From NCBI RefSeq assembly GCF_018130465.1, contig NZ_JAFCKJ010000007.1, forward strand, positions 298,213-362,212: DNA of 64,000 nt, read 5' to 3'. The stretch comes from Bradyrhizobium canariense. Its GTDB lineage: Bacteria > Pseudomonadota > Alphaproteobacteria > Rhizobiales > Xanthobacteraceae. The notes below the pieces were generated by a model. The model saw only the letters and a list, made by a program, of their open reading frames with translations. It ran no database searches and was not told the origin of the DNA. A program made the position numbers and the translations under genes. Shown piece by piece: positions 50,647 through 59,500 of this stretch (positions are counted from its first letter, which is position 1; each line of letters begins with the position of its first letter).

Positions 50647-53073
50647 ATGGCGAATGCAGGCGACGAGGACTCCAAGCGCAGCCGCGCCATCGCCCCAGCG
50701 GCCGCGACGCGGGATTCGACCGGCCAGCATTTGAACGGGATCGGCGCGGCCCTTGCGCCGCCGATGATCGGGGCGCGGCTGTCGCGGATCTTCAACTGGT
50801 CGCGCAGCGGCGTCGGACCGCGCCTCCTGGCCGCCGTGCTGCTGTTCTCCTCGATCGTGACGCTCACGCTGACCGCGCTTCAACTCTATCTGGATTACGA
50901 TCGAGAGGTCGGAATGATCCAGACACGGCTTGACGAGATCGGTCGCAGCACCATCGACAGCCTCGGCGAGAGCCTGTGGAATCTCGACCAGAACCAGCTC
51001 AGGCTCCAGCTCGACGGCATCCTGCGGCTGCCCGACATCCGCGCCGCGGAAGTCCACGAGATCGCCGATCGTCCCAATCCGGTCCGTCTCGCGGTCGGCG
51101 AGCCGAGCACCCGCTCGGTCGTGACGCGCGACTATCCCTTGAACTACAGCGTGCAGGGGACCGCACGCCCGATCGGCGTGCTCCACGTCGAGGCGACCCT
51201 GACCGACGTCTATCAGCATCTGCTCAACCGCGCCCTGGTCATTCTGGCAAGCCAGGCGGCGAAGACGTTCCTCGTCTCCCTGTTCATCATCTACATGGTC
51301 CATCTGCTGGTGACGCGGCATCTCGTCGCCATCGCCGAGTTCGTCAGCAAATACAGCCTGGCGCGGCCGCCGCCGCCTTTGCAGCTGGAGCGCCGGCCGC
51401 CCCACGATGCCGACGAGCTCGACAAGGTGATCGACGCCTTCAATACCATGTGTGCAAATCTCGAGCGGGCCTATGGCGAGCTGCGCGCGGCCAATGCGAA
51501 TCTCGAGCGCGACCTGACGATCCGCCGGCGCGCGGAGGAGGACGCCCGTGCGAGCGAGCAGCGTTTCCGCGACTATGCCGAGACCGCCTCCGACTGGTTC
51601 TGGGAGACCGGACCGGAGCATTTGTTCACCTACATATCCGACCGGGCCGGCGCCTTCGGCATGGACAGCAAGGCGCTGATCGGCAAGCGCCGCTCCGATG
51701 CCGCCTTCGACCGCGACGTCGAGCCGGAGAAATGGCGTGCGCATACGGCGACGCTGGATCGCCACGAGCCGTTCCGGAAGTTCGAATATCGCGGCCGCGA
51801 CGCGTCCGGACGCGTGCATCATTTCAGCGTCAACGGCCAGCCGGTGTTCGCCGCCGACGGACGCTTCATGGGCTATCGCGGGTCGGCGACCGACCTCACC
51901 GAGCAGCACGAGACCGGGGAGCGGCTGCGCCAATCCCAGAAGATGGACGCGATTGGTCAGCTCACCGGCGGCGTCGCGCACGACTTCAACAACGTGCTCA
52001 CCGTCATCACCGGGACCATCGAAATCGTCCAGGAGGGGCTTGCGGACAAGCCTCAGTTCGCCGCGATCGCGCAGCTCATCGACGATGCGGCCGCGCGCGG
52101 CGCGGAGATCACCTCGCAGCTTTTGACTTTCGCGCGCCGCCAGCCGCTCGAGCCGCGCGAGATCGACGTCAACGCGCTCGTGGTCGAAACCGCGAAGCTG
52201 CTGAAGCCGATGCTCGGCGAGCATATCGAGATCGTGACCCGGCTCGCGGACGACGCCTGGTCCGCGATGGCCGATCCGTCGCAGCTCTCGTCCGCGATCG
52301 TCAATCTCGCCGTCAACGCCCGTGACGCGATGCCGGGGGGCGGCAGGCTCACGCTCGAGACCGCGAACCGCGACCTCGACGGCACGAGCAGTGCCGGCGA
52401 CGGCGATGTGATGCGCGGTGCCTTCGTGATGGTCGCGGTCACCGACACCGGCCACGGCATTCCCGCCGACATCCGCGAGCGCGTGTTCGAGCCGTTCTTC
52501 ACCACCAAGGGCGTCGGTCGCGGCACCGGGCTTGGGCTCAGCATGGTCTACGGGTTTGCCCGCCAGACCGGCGGTACAGTCGTCATCGAAAGCGAGGAGG
52601 GACACGGCACGGTGATGCGGCTGTTCCTGCCGCGATCGAAGGGCGAGGCGCCGGCCAGAACGGCACCGGTTCAGGCGCTCGCGGCGGCACGCGGGCACGA
52701 GACGATACTCGTGGTCGAGGACGACCCGCTGGTGCAGGGCTATGTCATCGCCCAGCTCGGCACCCTCGGCTATCGCACGCTCGCCGCCGGCGACGGCGCA
52801 GCCGCGCTTGCGCTGGTCGATCAGGGCGCCAGGTTCGATCTGCTGTTCACCGACATCATCATGCCCGGGGGCATGAACGGGCGGGAATTGGCCGAAGCCG
52901 TTCAGCTCCGTCGGCCGGGGGCGAGGGTGCTCTACACCTCCGGCTACACCGACAACACCATCGTTCACGAGGGCCAGCTCGACCCCGGCGTGGCACTGCT
53001 CAGGAAGCCGTATCGCAAGTCGGAGCTGTCGCAGAAGATCCGCGAGGTGCTTGCGGGCGAGCCGCCGGCCTGA
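50647..53073 (+). CDS. Hybrid sensor histidine kinase
   Basis: 808 residues from ATG 50647. Two membrane helices (about 57-83 and 197-225) bound a periplasmic sensor of some 110 residues; then a HAMP-like linker with coiled coil (NANLERDLTIRRRAEEDARA), a PAS domain (FRDYAETASDWFWETGPEHL), the dimerisation segment GGVAHDFNNVLTVI with phospho-acceptor H445, the ATP-binding N, G1 and G2 boxes (NLAVNARDAMPGGG, DTGHGIP, GTGLGLSMVYG) and a C-terminal receiver with D736 (LLFTDIIMPGG). It passes phosphate from H445 to D736. Probable partner: the Hpt/receiver genes or another Hpt elsewhere. A terminator follows. Confidence 0.93.
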   Translation: MANAGDEDSKRSRAIAPAAATRDSTGQHLNGIGAALAPPMIGARLSRIFNWSRSGVGPRLLAAVLLFSSIVTLTLTALQLYLDYDREVGMIQTRLDEIGRSTIDSLGESLWNLDQNQLRLQLDGILRLPDIRAAEVHEIADRPNPVRLAVGEPSTRSVVTRDYPLNYSVQGTARPIGVLHVEATLTDVYQHLLNRALVILASQAAKTFLVSLFIIYMVHLLVTRHLVAIAEFVSKYSLARPPPPLQLERRPPHDADELDKVIDAFNTMCANLERAYGELRAANANLERDLTIRRRAEEDARASEQRFRDYAETASDWFWETGPEHLFTYISDRAGAFGMDSKALIGKRRSDAAFDRDVEPEKWRAHTATLDRHEPFRKFEYRGRDASGRVHHFSVNGQPVFAADGRFMGYRGSATDLTEQHETGERLRQSQKMDAIGQLTGGVAHDFNNVLTVITGTIEIVQEGLADKPQFAAIAQLIDDAAARGAEITSQLLTFARRQPLEPREIDVNALVVETAKLLKPMLGEHIEIVTRLADDAWSAMADPSQLSSAIVNLAVNARDAMPGGGRLTLETANRDLDGTSSAGDGDVMRGAFVMVAVTDTGHGIPADIRERVFEPFFTTKGVGRGTGLGLSMVYGFARQTGGTVVIESEEGHGTVMRLFLPRSKGEAPARTAPVQALAAARGHETILVVEDDPLVQGYVIAQLGTLGYRTLAAGDGAAALALVDQGARFDLLFTDIIMPGGMNGRELAEAVQLRRPGARVLYTSGYTDNTIVHEGQLDPGVALLRKPYRKSELSQKIREVLAGEPPA

Positions 53074-53094
53074 GCGGCGCCCGCCAACGAAAAA

Positions 53095-53121
53095 GGCGCG
53101 GCGGGGAGGCCCCGTCGCGCC
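53095..53121 (+). terminator. Terminator of the hybrid kinase gene
   Basis: A 12-bp GC stem, GGCGCGGCGGGG with loop AGG and CCCCGTCGCGCC (one G-T pair), 21 nt after the stop codon, then CGATTTCTT. Confidence 0.8.
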
Positions 53122-53357
53122 CGATTTCTTGCTCGCTGGTCCAGGGCTGAGAGCGCCCCAAATGCCAAGCCCGTTTCAAAGCTTAGCGGGCGATCCCAGC
53201 GAGGTGACAGCGCTTGGTAAGAGACACTGGATCACCTCCTTTCGTTGGTTTCGGAAGAGTTCAATATAGGCGGAAATGCCGCTGTTGTTAAGGGGAAGCG
53301 GGCCGGGAGGAACCAGCGGCTGTTCGCAAGGCCGGGATGGCGCTGGAAAGCCGTCTC

Positions 53358-53406
53358 TTGGGCAGTTGAGATCTTTGGGCAAGTGAGATCTTGGGCAGTT
53401 GAGACC
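53358..53406. repeat. Three tandem copies of a 16-17-bp sequence
   Basis: The sequence TTGGGCAGTTGAGATC occurs three times in a row with two small variants (53358-53373, 53375-53390, 53391-53406). It lies just upstream of tRNA-Gly in an otherwise gene-free stretch of about 360 nt (53074-53436). Its role is unknown; it may be a simple slippage product in the tRNA promoter region. Confidence 0.5.
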
Positions 53407-53436
53407 GCCGCCCGGCCGTGTTAGGGAGCCCCTGTC

Positions 53437-53510
53437 GCGGGTGTAGCTCAATGGTAGAGCAGCAGCCTTCCAAGCTGAATACGAGGGTTCGATTCCCTTC
53501 ACCCGCTCCA
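53437..53510 (+). tRNA. tRNA-Gly (anticodon TCC)
   Basis: Folds fully: acceptor GCGGGTG with CACCCGC, D-arm GCTCAATGGTAGAGC, anticodon arm CAGCCTTCCAAGCTG (anticodon TCC), T-arm GAGGGTTCGATTCCCTT, discriminator T and encoded CCA. Reads GGA/GGG codons. Confidence 0.95.
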
Positions 53511-53731
53511 TCGCAAGATTATCTGAGTCAATCTACGATCTGAAGCGATCGCGTTCGCGCGATGGTGGCGCTTGCTGGTAGGCAATAGCTTGCGAGCGCG
53601 CTTCGCCATGCCGGGAAGTATGCGAGGCTGTGGAGTCCATGACGACCGAGTTTTACAGTTCGGCACTCCGGTCGCGAGGGTCTTGTTACCTGTAGAACCC
53701 GAAACGCTTTCGGCGCCCGGATATCACAATA

Positions 53732-54037
53732 TCACACGTTGGACACGGTGTTTCGCGTCTCCGCAGCTCGTTCCAGATCCCACGCCCGCTGCAGGCGCTC
53801 GGCGCTTGTCGACTTCAATATGCCGGCCCAGGCATTACCGAGTGTCTTGATGCCCTCGTGCAGACTGGAAGCGTTTCCGGCCGACCAATCAGGCAGGCCC
53901 ATCGGGACGCTTATTGACCAGGACCAGCTGTCTCCGGATCGATGTACGCTGCCGATCACGTGCCCCTCATAGATGACGACGTAGTGGTCCTTGACGTCCG
54001 GCCACCGAAGCTTCGCATTGAGGGAAATGGTTTTCAT
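53732..54037 (-). CDS. Small conserved-looking hypothetical protein
   Basis: 101 residues starting MKTISLNAKLRWPDVKDHYV, then VIYEGHVIGSVHRSGDSWSW and SISVPMGLPDWSAGNASSLHEG, an alternating beta-strand-like pattern, ending RNTVSNV. No signal peptide or name. A longer start at 54073 is possible. It is convergent with nothing near; 53511-53731 holds no gene I can see. Confidence 0.55.
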   Translation of the reverse strand: MKTISLNAKLRWPDVKDHYVVIYEGHVIGSVHRSGDSWSWSISVPMGLPDWSAGNASSLHEGIKTLGNAWAGILKSTSAERLQRAWDLERAAETRNTVSNV

Positions 54038-54212
54038 GGAGCAAGACGTGTGAGGGACTTGTAGCTGAATCACTCGATTGCAGTCGTTGCGTAGACGACG
54101 CTACCGACGTCTTTGCGCGCTGCGGGTGGAGGGCTCGCCAGCATGCCTGGCGCTTCCAAGCTTGATAAGCATGTGTCGATTTGGCACTATGCCGGCATAT
54201 TGGGAGAAAGTC

Positions 54213-54470
54213 ATGTACAAGCCATTCCTTGTTGCGATTGCCGTCACCGTCTGCATGTGTGCATCGCCGGCCAGCGCTCAGGGCGGTCCGTATCCATTTG
54301 GCGACGAACCGTATCGGCTGAACTGGTATTCCGATCCCGAGATCGCGACCGGCTGCTGGAAATGGAATTGGCAGCAATACCAGTGGGACAACTACTGTCC
54401 GGTTTATGTACGTCCCAAGGCTTACATGTACCCGCGCGCGCGGGCGGTTGTCGTTCGCACCAAAGGCTAG
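54213..54470 (+). CDS. Small secreted protein
   Basis: 85 residues: signal peptide (MYKPFLVAIAVTVCMCASPASA), then a Trp/Tyr/Pro-rich body (YRLNWYSDPEIATGCWKWNW, QQYQWDNYCPVYVRPKAYMY) with a Cys pair. No known family. Start ATG 54213 behind TGGGAGAAAGTC. Its aromatic content resembles the secreted protein encoded at 36223-36714. Confidence 0.75.
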   Translation: MYKPFLVAIAVTVCMCASPASAQGGPYPFGDEPYRLNWYSDPEIATGCWKWNWQQYQWDNYCPVYVRPKAYMYPRARAVVVRTKG

Positions 54471-54520
54471 CGCGGGATGGTTGCGCGGCGCCTTGCGGAG
54501 GCGCCGCTCGGGCTCGGCAA

Positions 54521-54895
54521 TCAGTAGTTCTCGATCGTACAGGCGATCTGGCTGTGCTTCCCGAAATTGAGCAAGGCATTGCCGCGGAAGCCGTCGACCC
54601 AGACGCCGGGACCGGCATAGCGATATCCGACTCCCATCGGGACCAGGCGCACGTGCACGCCGCCGGAATGGCCGGTTTGCAGCGACGCCGTCACAACCTC
54701 ACCAGCCACTGACACGGCGATCGGGCAAAGAGGATATTGCCTGCCGTTCTCGCAGGTGAAGACGAGTTCCGAGCAATTCCCGACAGCGGTTGGCCGTGCC
54801 ATCAGGCCGAGATCAGCGGCGGCCGCCGGATGCACGGCAAGGCTGGAGCTCAGCACCACCGCCGCCGCAATAAGCTTGCCTGGTCGATTGCGCAT
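54521..54895 (-). CDS. Secreted Cys-containing hypothetical protein
   Basis: 124 residues: signal peptide (KLIAAAVVLSSSLAVHPAAA), then NCSELVFTCENGRQYPLCPIAVSVAGE and a C-terminal beta-rich part ending HSQIACTIENY; four cysteines can form two disulfides. No family is recognised. Start ATG 54893-54895 after TTAGGAGCAACA. Confidence 0.78.
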   Translation of the reverse strand: MRNRPGKLIAAAVVLSSSLAVHPAAAADLGLMARPTAVGNCSELVFTCENGRQYPLCPIAVSVAGEVVTASLQTGHSGGVHVRLVPMGVGYRYAGPGVWVDGFRGNALLNFGKHSQIACTIENY

Positions 54896-55356
54896 TGTTG
54901 CTCCTAAAAAAAATCAAAAACCAATCAGAACCGAGGGAAGCAAGAAACGGCTCACACGTCAAACCGTTGCAGCACCGGTGATCGCAAAGATAATTCAGCC
55001 GTTGCCGTTCTGCATCAAGTCGCCGTCGAGAGTATGTGCGCCGCACGGACCTGCCGATTTGCCGCATAGGGCCGGAGTACGCCCCTATTTGGATACGGCC
55101 GTGCACCTGGGATTGCGCGCTCGGGCAAGTGGCAAGGTCAGCTTCCTTCCCGAATACCTAACAGGCGGTTCTGCGTCCCCGTCACGTTCGGAAGGCGCTA
55201 CCTTTCATGCTGTTCTTGTGTCGATGATGGTCGCCGGCAATCGCTGACGAACGCGTCGCATCGCATCGCACAAAATCCCCGGCCGCCAACGTCAGCTGAT
55301 CAAGCAGCAAGGGGCTGCACCGCTCCACTGGCCAAACCCTGACGCAGAAATACGAC
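54896..55356. other. Gene-free stretch before the broken hlyD
   Basis: 461 nt. The start (54903-54975) is A-rich, a probable promoter of the gene on its left. The rest has no frame that looks like a protein; the upstream two-thirds of the HlyD gene, which would be expected at its right end, is missing. I see no RNA gene. Confidence 0.4.
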
Positions 55357-55908
55357 GTGACAATCGACGACTGGCATGGCGGCATCGCGATGACGGTCTT
55401 CTCGGTCGGCGGCGTGATCCAACGCGAAGATAAGATTCTGGACATCGTGCCGGAGCAGGATTCGCTCACCATCGAAGCGCAGATCGCGGTCGAAGACGTC
55501 AGCGACGTCCACCCGAACATGTGTGCTGAAGTTCACCTGACCGCATACAATCAGCGCATCGTGCCGATGATCCACGGCGAAGTGATCCAAATTTCGGCCG
55601 ACCGCCTGACCGATCCGAAGACCAACAATCCCTACTATACCGTCTTCGTTCGGGTTGATCAGGATGAGCTGGCCGCAACACCGAACATTCGGCTGTATCC
55701 GGGAATGCCAGCCACCATCATGATACCCACCGTGCAGCGTACTGCGTTCGAATATATCGTGGGTCCGCTGATCATGTCCTTCAATCAATCGTTCCGGCAA
55801 GGTAATTCGCCGGCCTGCCGATGCGGGCATGTACCGACCAGCTTGGGTACGACCAAGCGCGCCGACGGCCGGTTTCGTCCGGCTCCGCGTAGGAAGCGTC
55901 GCTCCTGA
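55357..55908 (+). pseudogene. C-terminal remnant of an HlyD-family type I secretion adaptor
   Basis: Residues from about 55387 read MTVFSVGGVIQREDKILDIV, then PEQDSLTIEAQIAVEDVSDV and HPNMCAEVHLTAYNQRIVPM, then YYTVFVRVDQDELA, LYPGMPATIMIPTVQRTAFEYI and VGPLIMSFNQSFRQ, which is the C-terminal third of a PrsE/HlyD membrane-fusion protein. A full protein is 430-470 residues; here only about 148 match. The N-terminal membrane helix, coiled coil and lipoyl domain are absent, and the frame continues 35 residues into unrelated sequence to TGA at 55908. It is a remnant, next to the giant secreted protein. Confidence 0.8.
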
Positions 55909-55921
55909 AAAGAAGAAACCG

Positions 55922-56362
55922 TTAAATCTTCTGCTGTGCTCCGGCGCCAGCAACGTTGACCGTGATTTTCTGAATTTCCGTCCGACCACCGGCATATTTG
56001 ACCTCGATCGTCAGGACGTCATCGCCGATGAAGTCCGGCTGCGATCTGTAGAAGGCGATGTAGCCGGGTACTTCCAGTGCGAGACAAGCCTTGTAGTTGG
56101 TTGCCTTCACTTTCGCCGACTTGACGGTCACCTTCCCAGATGCAGGCGCATTGACCAGACGGATCGTCGGCAGCGGCCCCGACGTGCAGTCGGACAGCAC
56201 GTTGATGAAGACGCCGATCCGGGTGTCCTTGTTGGCGAGGCTTCTGATCGTTCGCTCGACCGGAGCGGCCGCGTCTTCGGCCCATGCGGGCGCACCGAAG
56301 CCCACCAGCATCACGACGACGGAGGACAATAATACCCTCAGCGGTGCAGCGAAGCTTGCCAT
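55922..56362 (-). CDS. Secreted hypothetical protein
   Basis: 146 residues from ATG 56360-56362 (GGGAAAAC upstream; a further ATG at 56395 is less likely). Signal peptide MASFAAPLRVLLSSVVVMLV and on to GAPAWAED; the mature part has alternating strands (TRIGVFINVLSDCTSGPLPT, SGKVTVKSAKVKATNY, DDVLTIEVKYAGGRTEIQKI) as in small Ig-like or bacterial cadherin-like folds, with two cysteines. It sits between the HlyD remnant and the giant adhesin, pointing away from the latter, and may be linked to it, but there is no proof. Confidence 0.72.
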   Translation of the reverse strand: MASFAAPLRVLLSSVVVMLVGFGAPAWAEDAAAPVERTIRSLANKDTRIGVFINVLSDCTSGPLPTIRLVNAPASGKVTVKSAKVKATNYKACLALEVPGYIAFYRSQPDFIGDDVLTIEVKYAGGRTEIQKITVNVAGAGAQQKI

Positions 56363-56582
56363 GTTTTCCCGGTTCACCGGCTGCAAGATGCTCATTTCAA
56401 ATGCCTTTTCGGTGGGCTCTTCGCCTCAGACACCAATTTACCACGCCGGACCAAATAGTCTTCGTTAACTAGTTGATTTCGTTGACCCCGGATGCAGTTA
56501 ACAATAGCTTAATAGAGAAATTTTTCGACTTACTTTCTGCAGATTTGATTTCAACTGCATAATGTTTTGGCAGGGGTAGATT

Positions 56583-59500
56583 ATGAACGCTCAATTTCAG
56601 GTAGCGCAGGCTACCGGCACGGCTGCTCCGACCAACGCAACTTCAGTTCGAACTTTCACGCTGGCGAAGCCGCTGACAGACCAGGCGGTGGTCGTACATC
56701 TCGGATACGACCAGAAGGTCAAGCTCGACTTCTCGTCGATCGCCAACGAAAAGATCACGCTCGTCCACGTCGGCGAGAAGCTGATCATTCTGTTCGACAA
56801 CAAGTCGACGATCACTGTGGACCCGGTGTTCGACTCCCGCCATGACGGCCAGGACCTGCTGTCCATCGAGCTGGCGCCGGGGCGCGACGTCAACGTTCAG
56901 GAGTTCGCGAGCCTCTTTCCCATCACGACCGACCAGTCCGTGCTGCCTGCCGCCGGTGATGGTAACGGCAACGCCCAAGGAAGCGGTGCCAGCTTCTCCA
57001 ATGCTGCCGTGGATACGTTAAACGCCGGCAATCCGCTGGACCTGCTCGGACAGGAAGAGCTCGGCAATTTCGCCCTCAATCCCGAGACATTCGCAGGAGT
57101 GCCCGAAACGACGATTGCCCCGGTTGCGGGCTTCACGCTCTCGGACACGATCGTCATCCATGACGAAACCGCCAATGTGCAAGTTCTGAACGGCGCGAAC
57201 GATCTGTCCAATGCTGTCTTGCCTGCGGTATTCTCTCCTGTCGGATTGATCGGCTGGGCCGAGAGCGCCGTTTCGGAAATTGCGTCATCGAGCGCCAGCT
57301 TCGGAAGCGGCGGCACCGGAACGACCGCCTATGCGCTGACCACCTCCATCGGCGCGGCCTTCGCCGGCGTCGATTCCGGCCTGCAGGCGACGGTCACCAA
57401 CAACGAAATCTTCCTGTTCACCGAAGGCAATCTTGTCGTCGGTCGGGAAGGCTCGGGTGGCGTGGCCGATCCGAACGGCGCGGTCGCCTTCCAGCTTTAT
57501 CTCGATCCTGCGACCCTGAAGCTTGACGTGGCCCAGTATGAAGCCATCAAGCACGGCACCGCGTCCGATCCTGACACGAGCGAAGGTGCGCAGCTCGCCG
57601 ACGTGGTGTTCGTGCAGCAGACCGTGACCGACGCCGTCGGCAACACGGCGACTGCGGTGTCGAACGGCTCACTCGGCGTGTCCTTTCTCGATGACGGTCC
57701 TGCGGTCACGCGCGGCGAGGGCAGCGAGCTGCCGTCCATCGGCCTGCTGAATTTGGACGAGACGATCGGCCATGAACAGAGTCCGCTGATCGATCGTTAC
57801 AACACCGGTGAAACCGAATCAGACGGCGTCACGCCGAACGGCACGCTGGACGACACCGGAGTGACGACCGTCACCGTGTCCACCGCGCCGACGCAGGCCC
57901 AGGCGATCGGGGAGTTGTCGACGCCGGCGGGCGGACTGATCAATCTTTTTCCGGCGGCGGTGGTCGATTTCGGAACGGATGGCCCCGGCCCGAACGGTGG
58001 TGTGAGCAACGTTCTCACGCTGGTGCTGTCGAGTGAGACGGTCGGCACGAACCTGACGGCGACGGCGCTCGCCGGCACTCCGCTCGCAAGCCTCGACGCG
58101 GCCGCGCGCTCCATCGTGCTGGTCCAGGTCAACGACACCACGATCGAGGGTCGGATCGTCGGGGACGGCGTCGCCAACAACGGCGACGAGTACGTCGCGT
58201 TCCGCATCGTTCTGGAAAACGCCGGCGATCCTGCGACCGCGCATGTCACGGTCGACCAGTTCCTGGCGATCGATCACGGCGGTTCGGAAGACCCGTCGGT
58301 GTTCGACGAACAGATTCTCCTCCACCTCGCCGGTGCCGATACGCTCGGCCTGCAACTCACGACGACGGTCACCGACGGTGACGGCGACCAGGCCAGCTCG
58401 ACGGTCCAGGTCAACCTGATCGGCAGCGAGAATTCGTTCATCGCGTTCGACGACGACGGGCCGATGATCACGCGGGAGGAGGGCGAACATCCGACGAACG
58501 TCGGACTGCTCGACCTCGACGAGACCATTGCCCACGGTGACAGCCCGCAGCCCGATACTTACAATGTGGGCGAATCCGAATCGGGGTTCGGACCGCCGAA
58601 CGGCACGGCTGATGATAAGGCCACCACCGTTACCGTCGCGATCCATCCGACGCAGGGGCAGGCGATCGGCGAGCTGTCGACCGCCGCAGGTGGACTTGCG
58701 GAGCTGTTTGACACAGCCATTGTCGACTTCGGAACGGATGGTCCGGGCGCCAAGGGTGGCATCAGCAACGTCCTCAAGCTGGTGCTTTCCGGCGAAACGG
58801 TCGACACCAACCTGACTGCGACCGCGCTGGTCGGCACGCCGCTCGAGAACCTCACCGCGGCGCAGCGCGCCATCGTGCTGGTTCAGGTCGACGACGATAC
58901 GCTCGAAGGGCGGATCGTCGGTGACGGTACTGCCGAGCATGAATACGTTGCCTTCCGCATAACGCTGGAAAATGCCAGCGATCCGTCCACGGCGAAGGTT
59001 ACAGTCGATCAGTTCCTGCCGATCGATCACGGCGGCTCCGAGAATCCGTCGCAGTTCGATGAGCAGGCGATTTTGCACCTGGTCGGGAATGGGACGCTCA
59101 ACCTCGAGCTCACCACGACTGCCACCGACGGCGACGGCGACCAGACCAGTTCGTCGGCTCAGGTCACCCTGATCGGCAACGAGCGATCGTTCATCGCTTT
59201 CGACGATGATGGTCCCACCGTGACGGTGTCGGTGACGGAAGGCTTTGCCGTCGTTCATGACGAGACCCTGCTGTTGCAGAGCCCGCCGTTCGGCGACGAC
59301 AATGACATTCTGTTCACGCCCGTTTTCAACGGCGTCAGCAATCCCGGACACGACCCGCAGGTTCTGTTCGGTCTTCCCATCGGGTACGCGCGGAGCAATG
59401 TCGCGGCGCTTACCATCGACAATGTCGACTTTGGCACTGACGGCGCGGCCAAGACGGGCGCCCAGGTCTTTTCGCTGACGCTGGCCGACGCGGAGGGCCA

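Noticed and set aside
50503-52968. 821-codon open frame on the minus strand
   Set aside because: Antisense of the hybrid kinase, whose motifs are complete.
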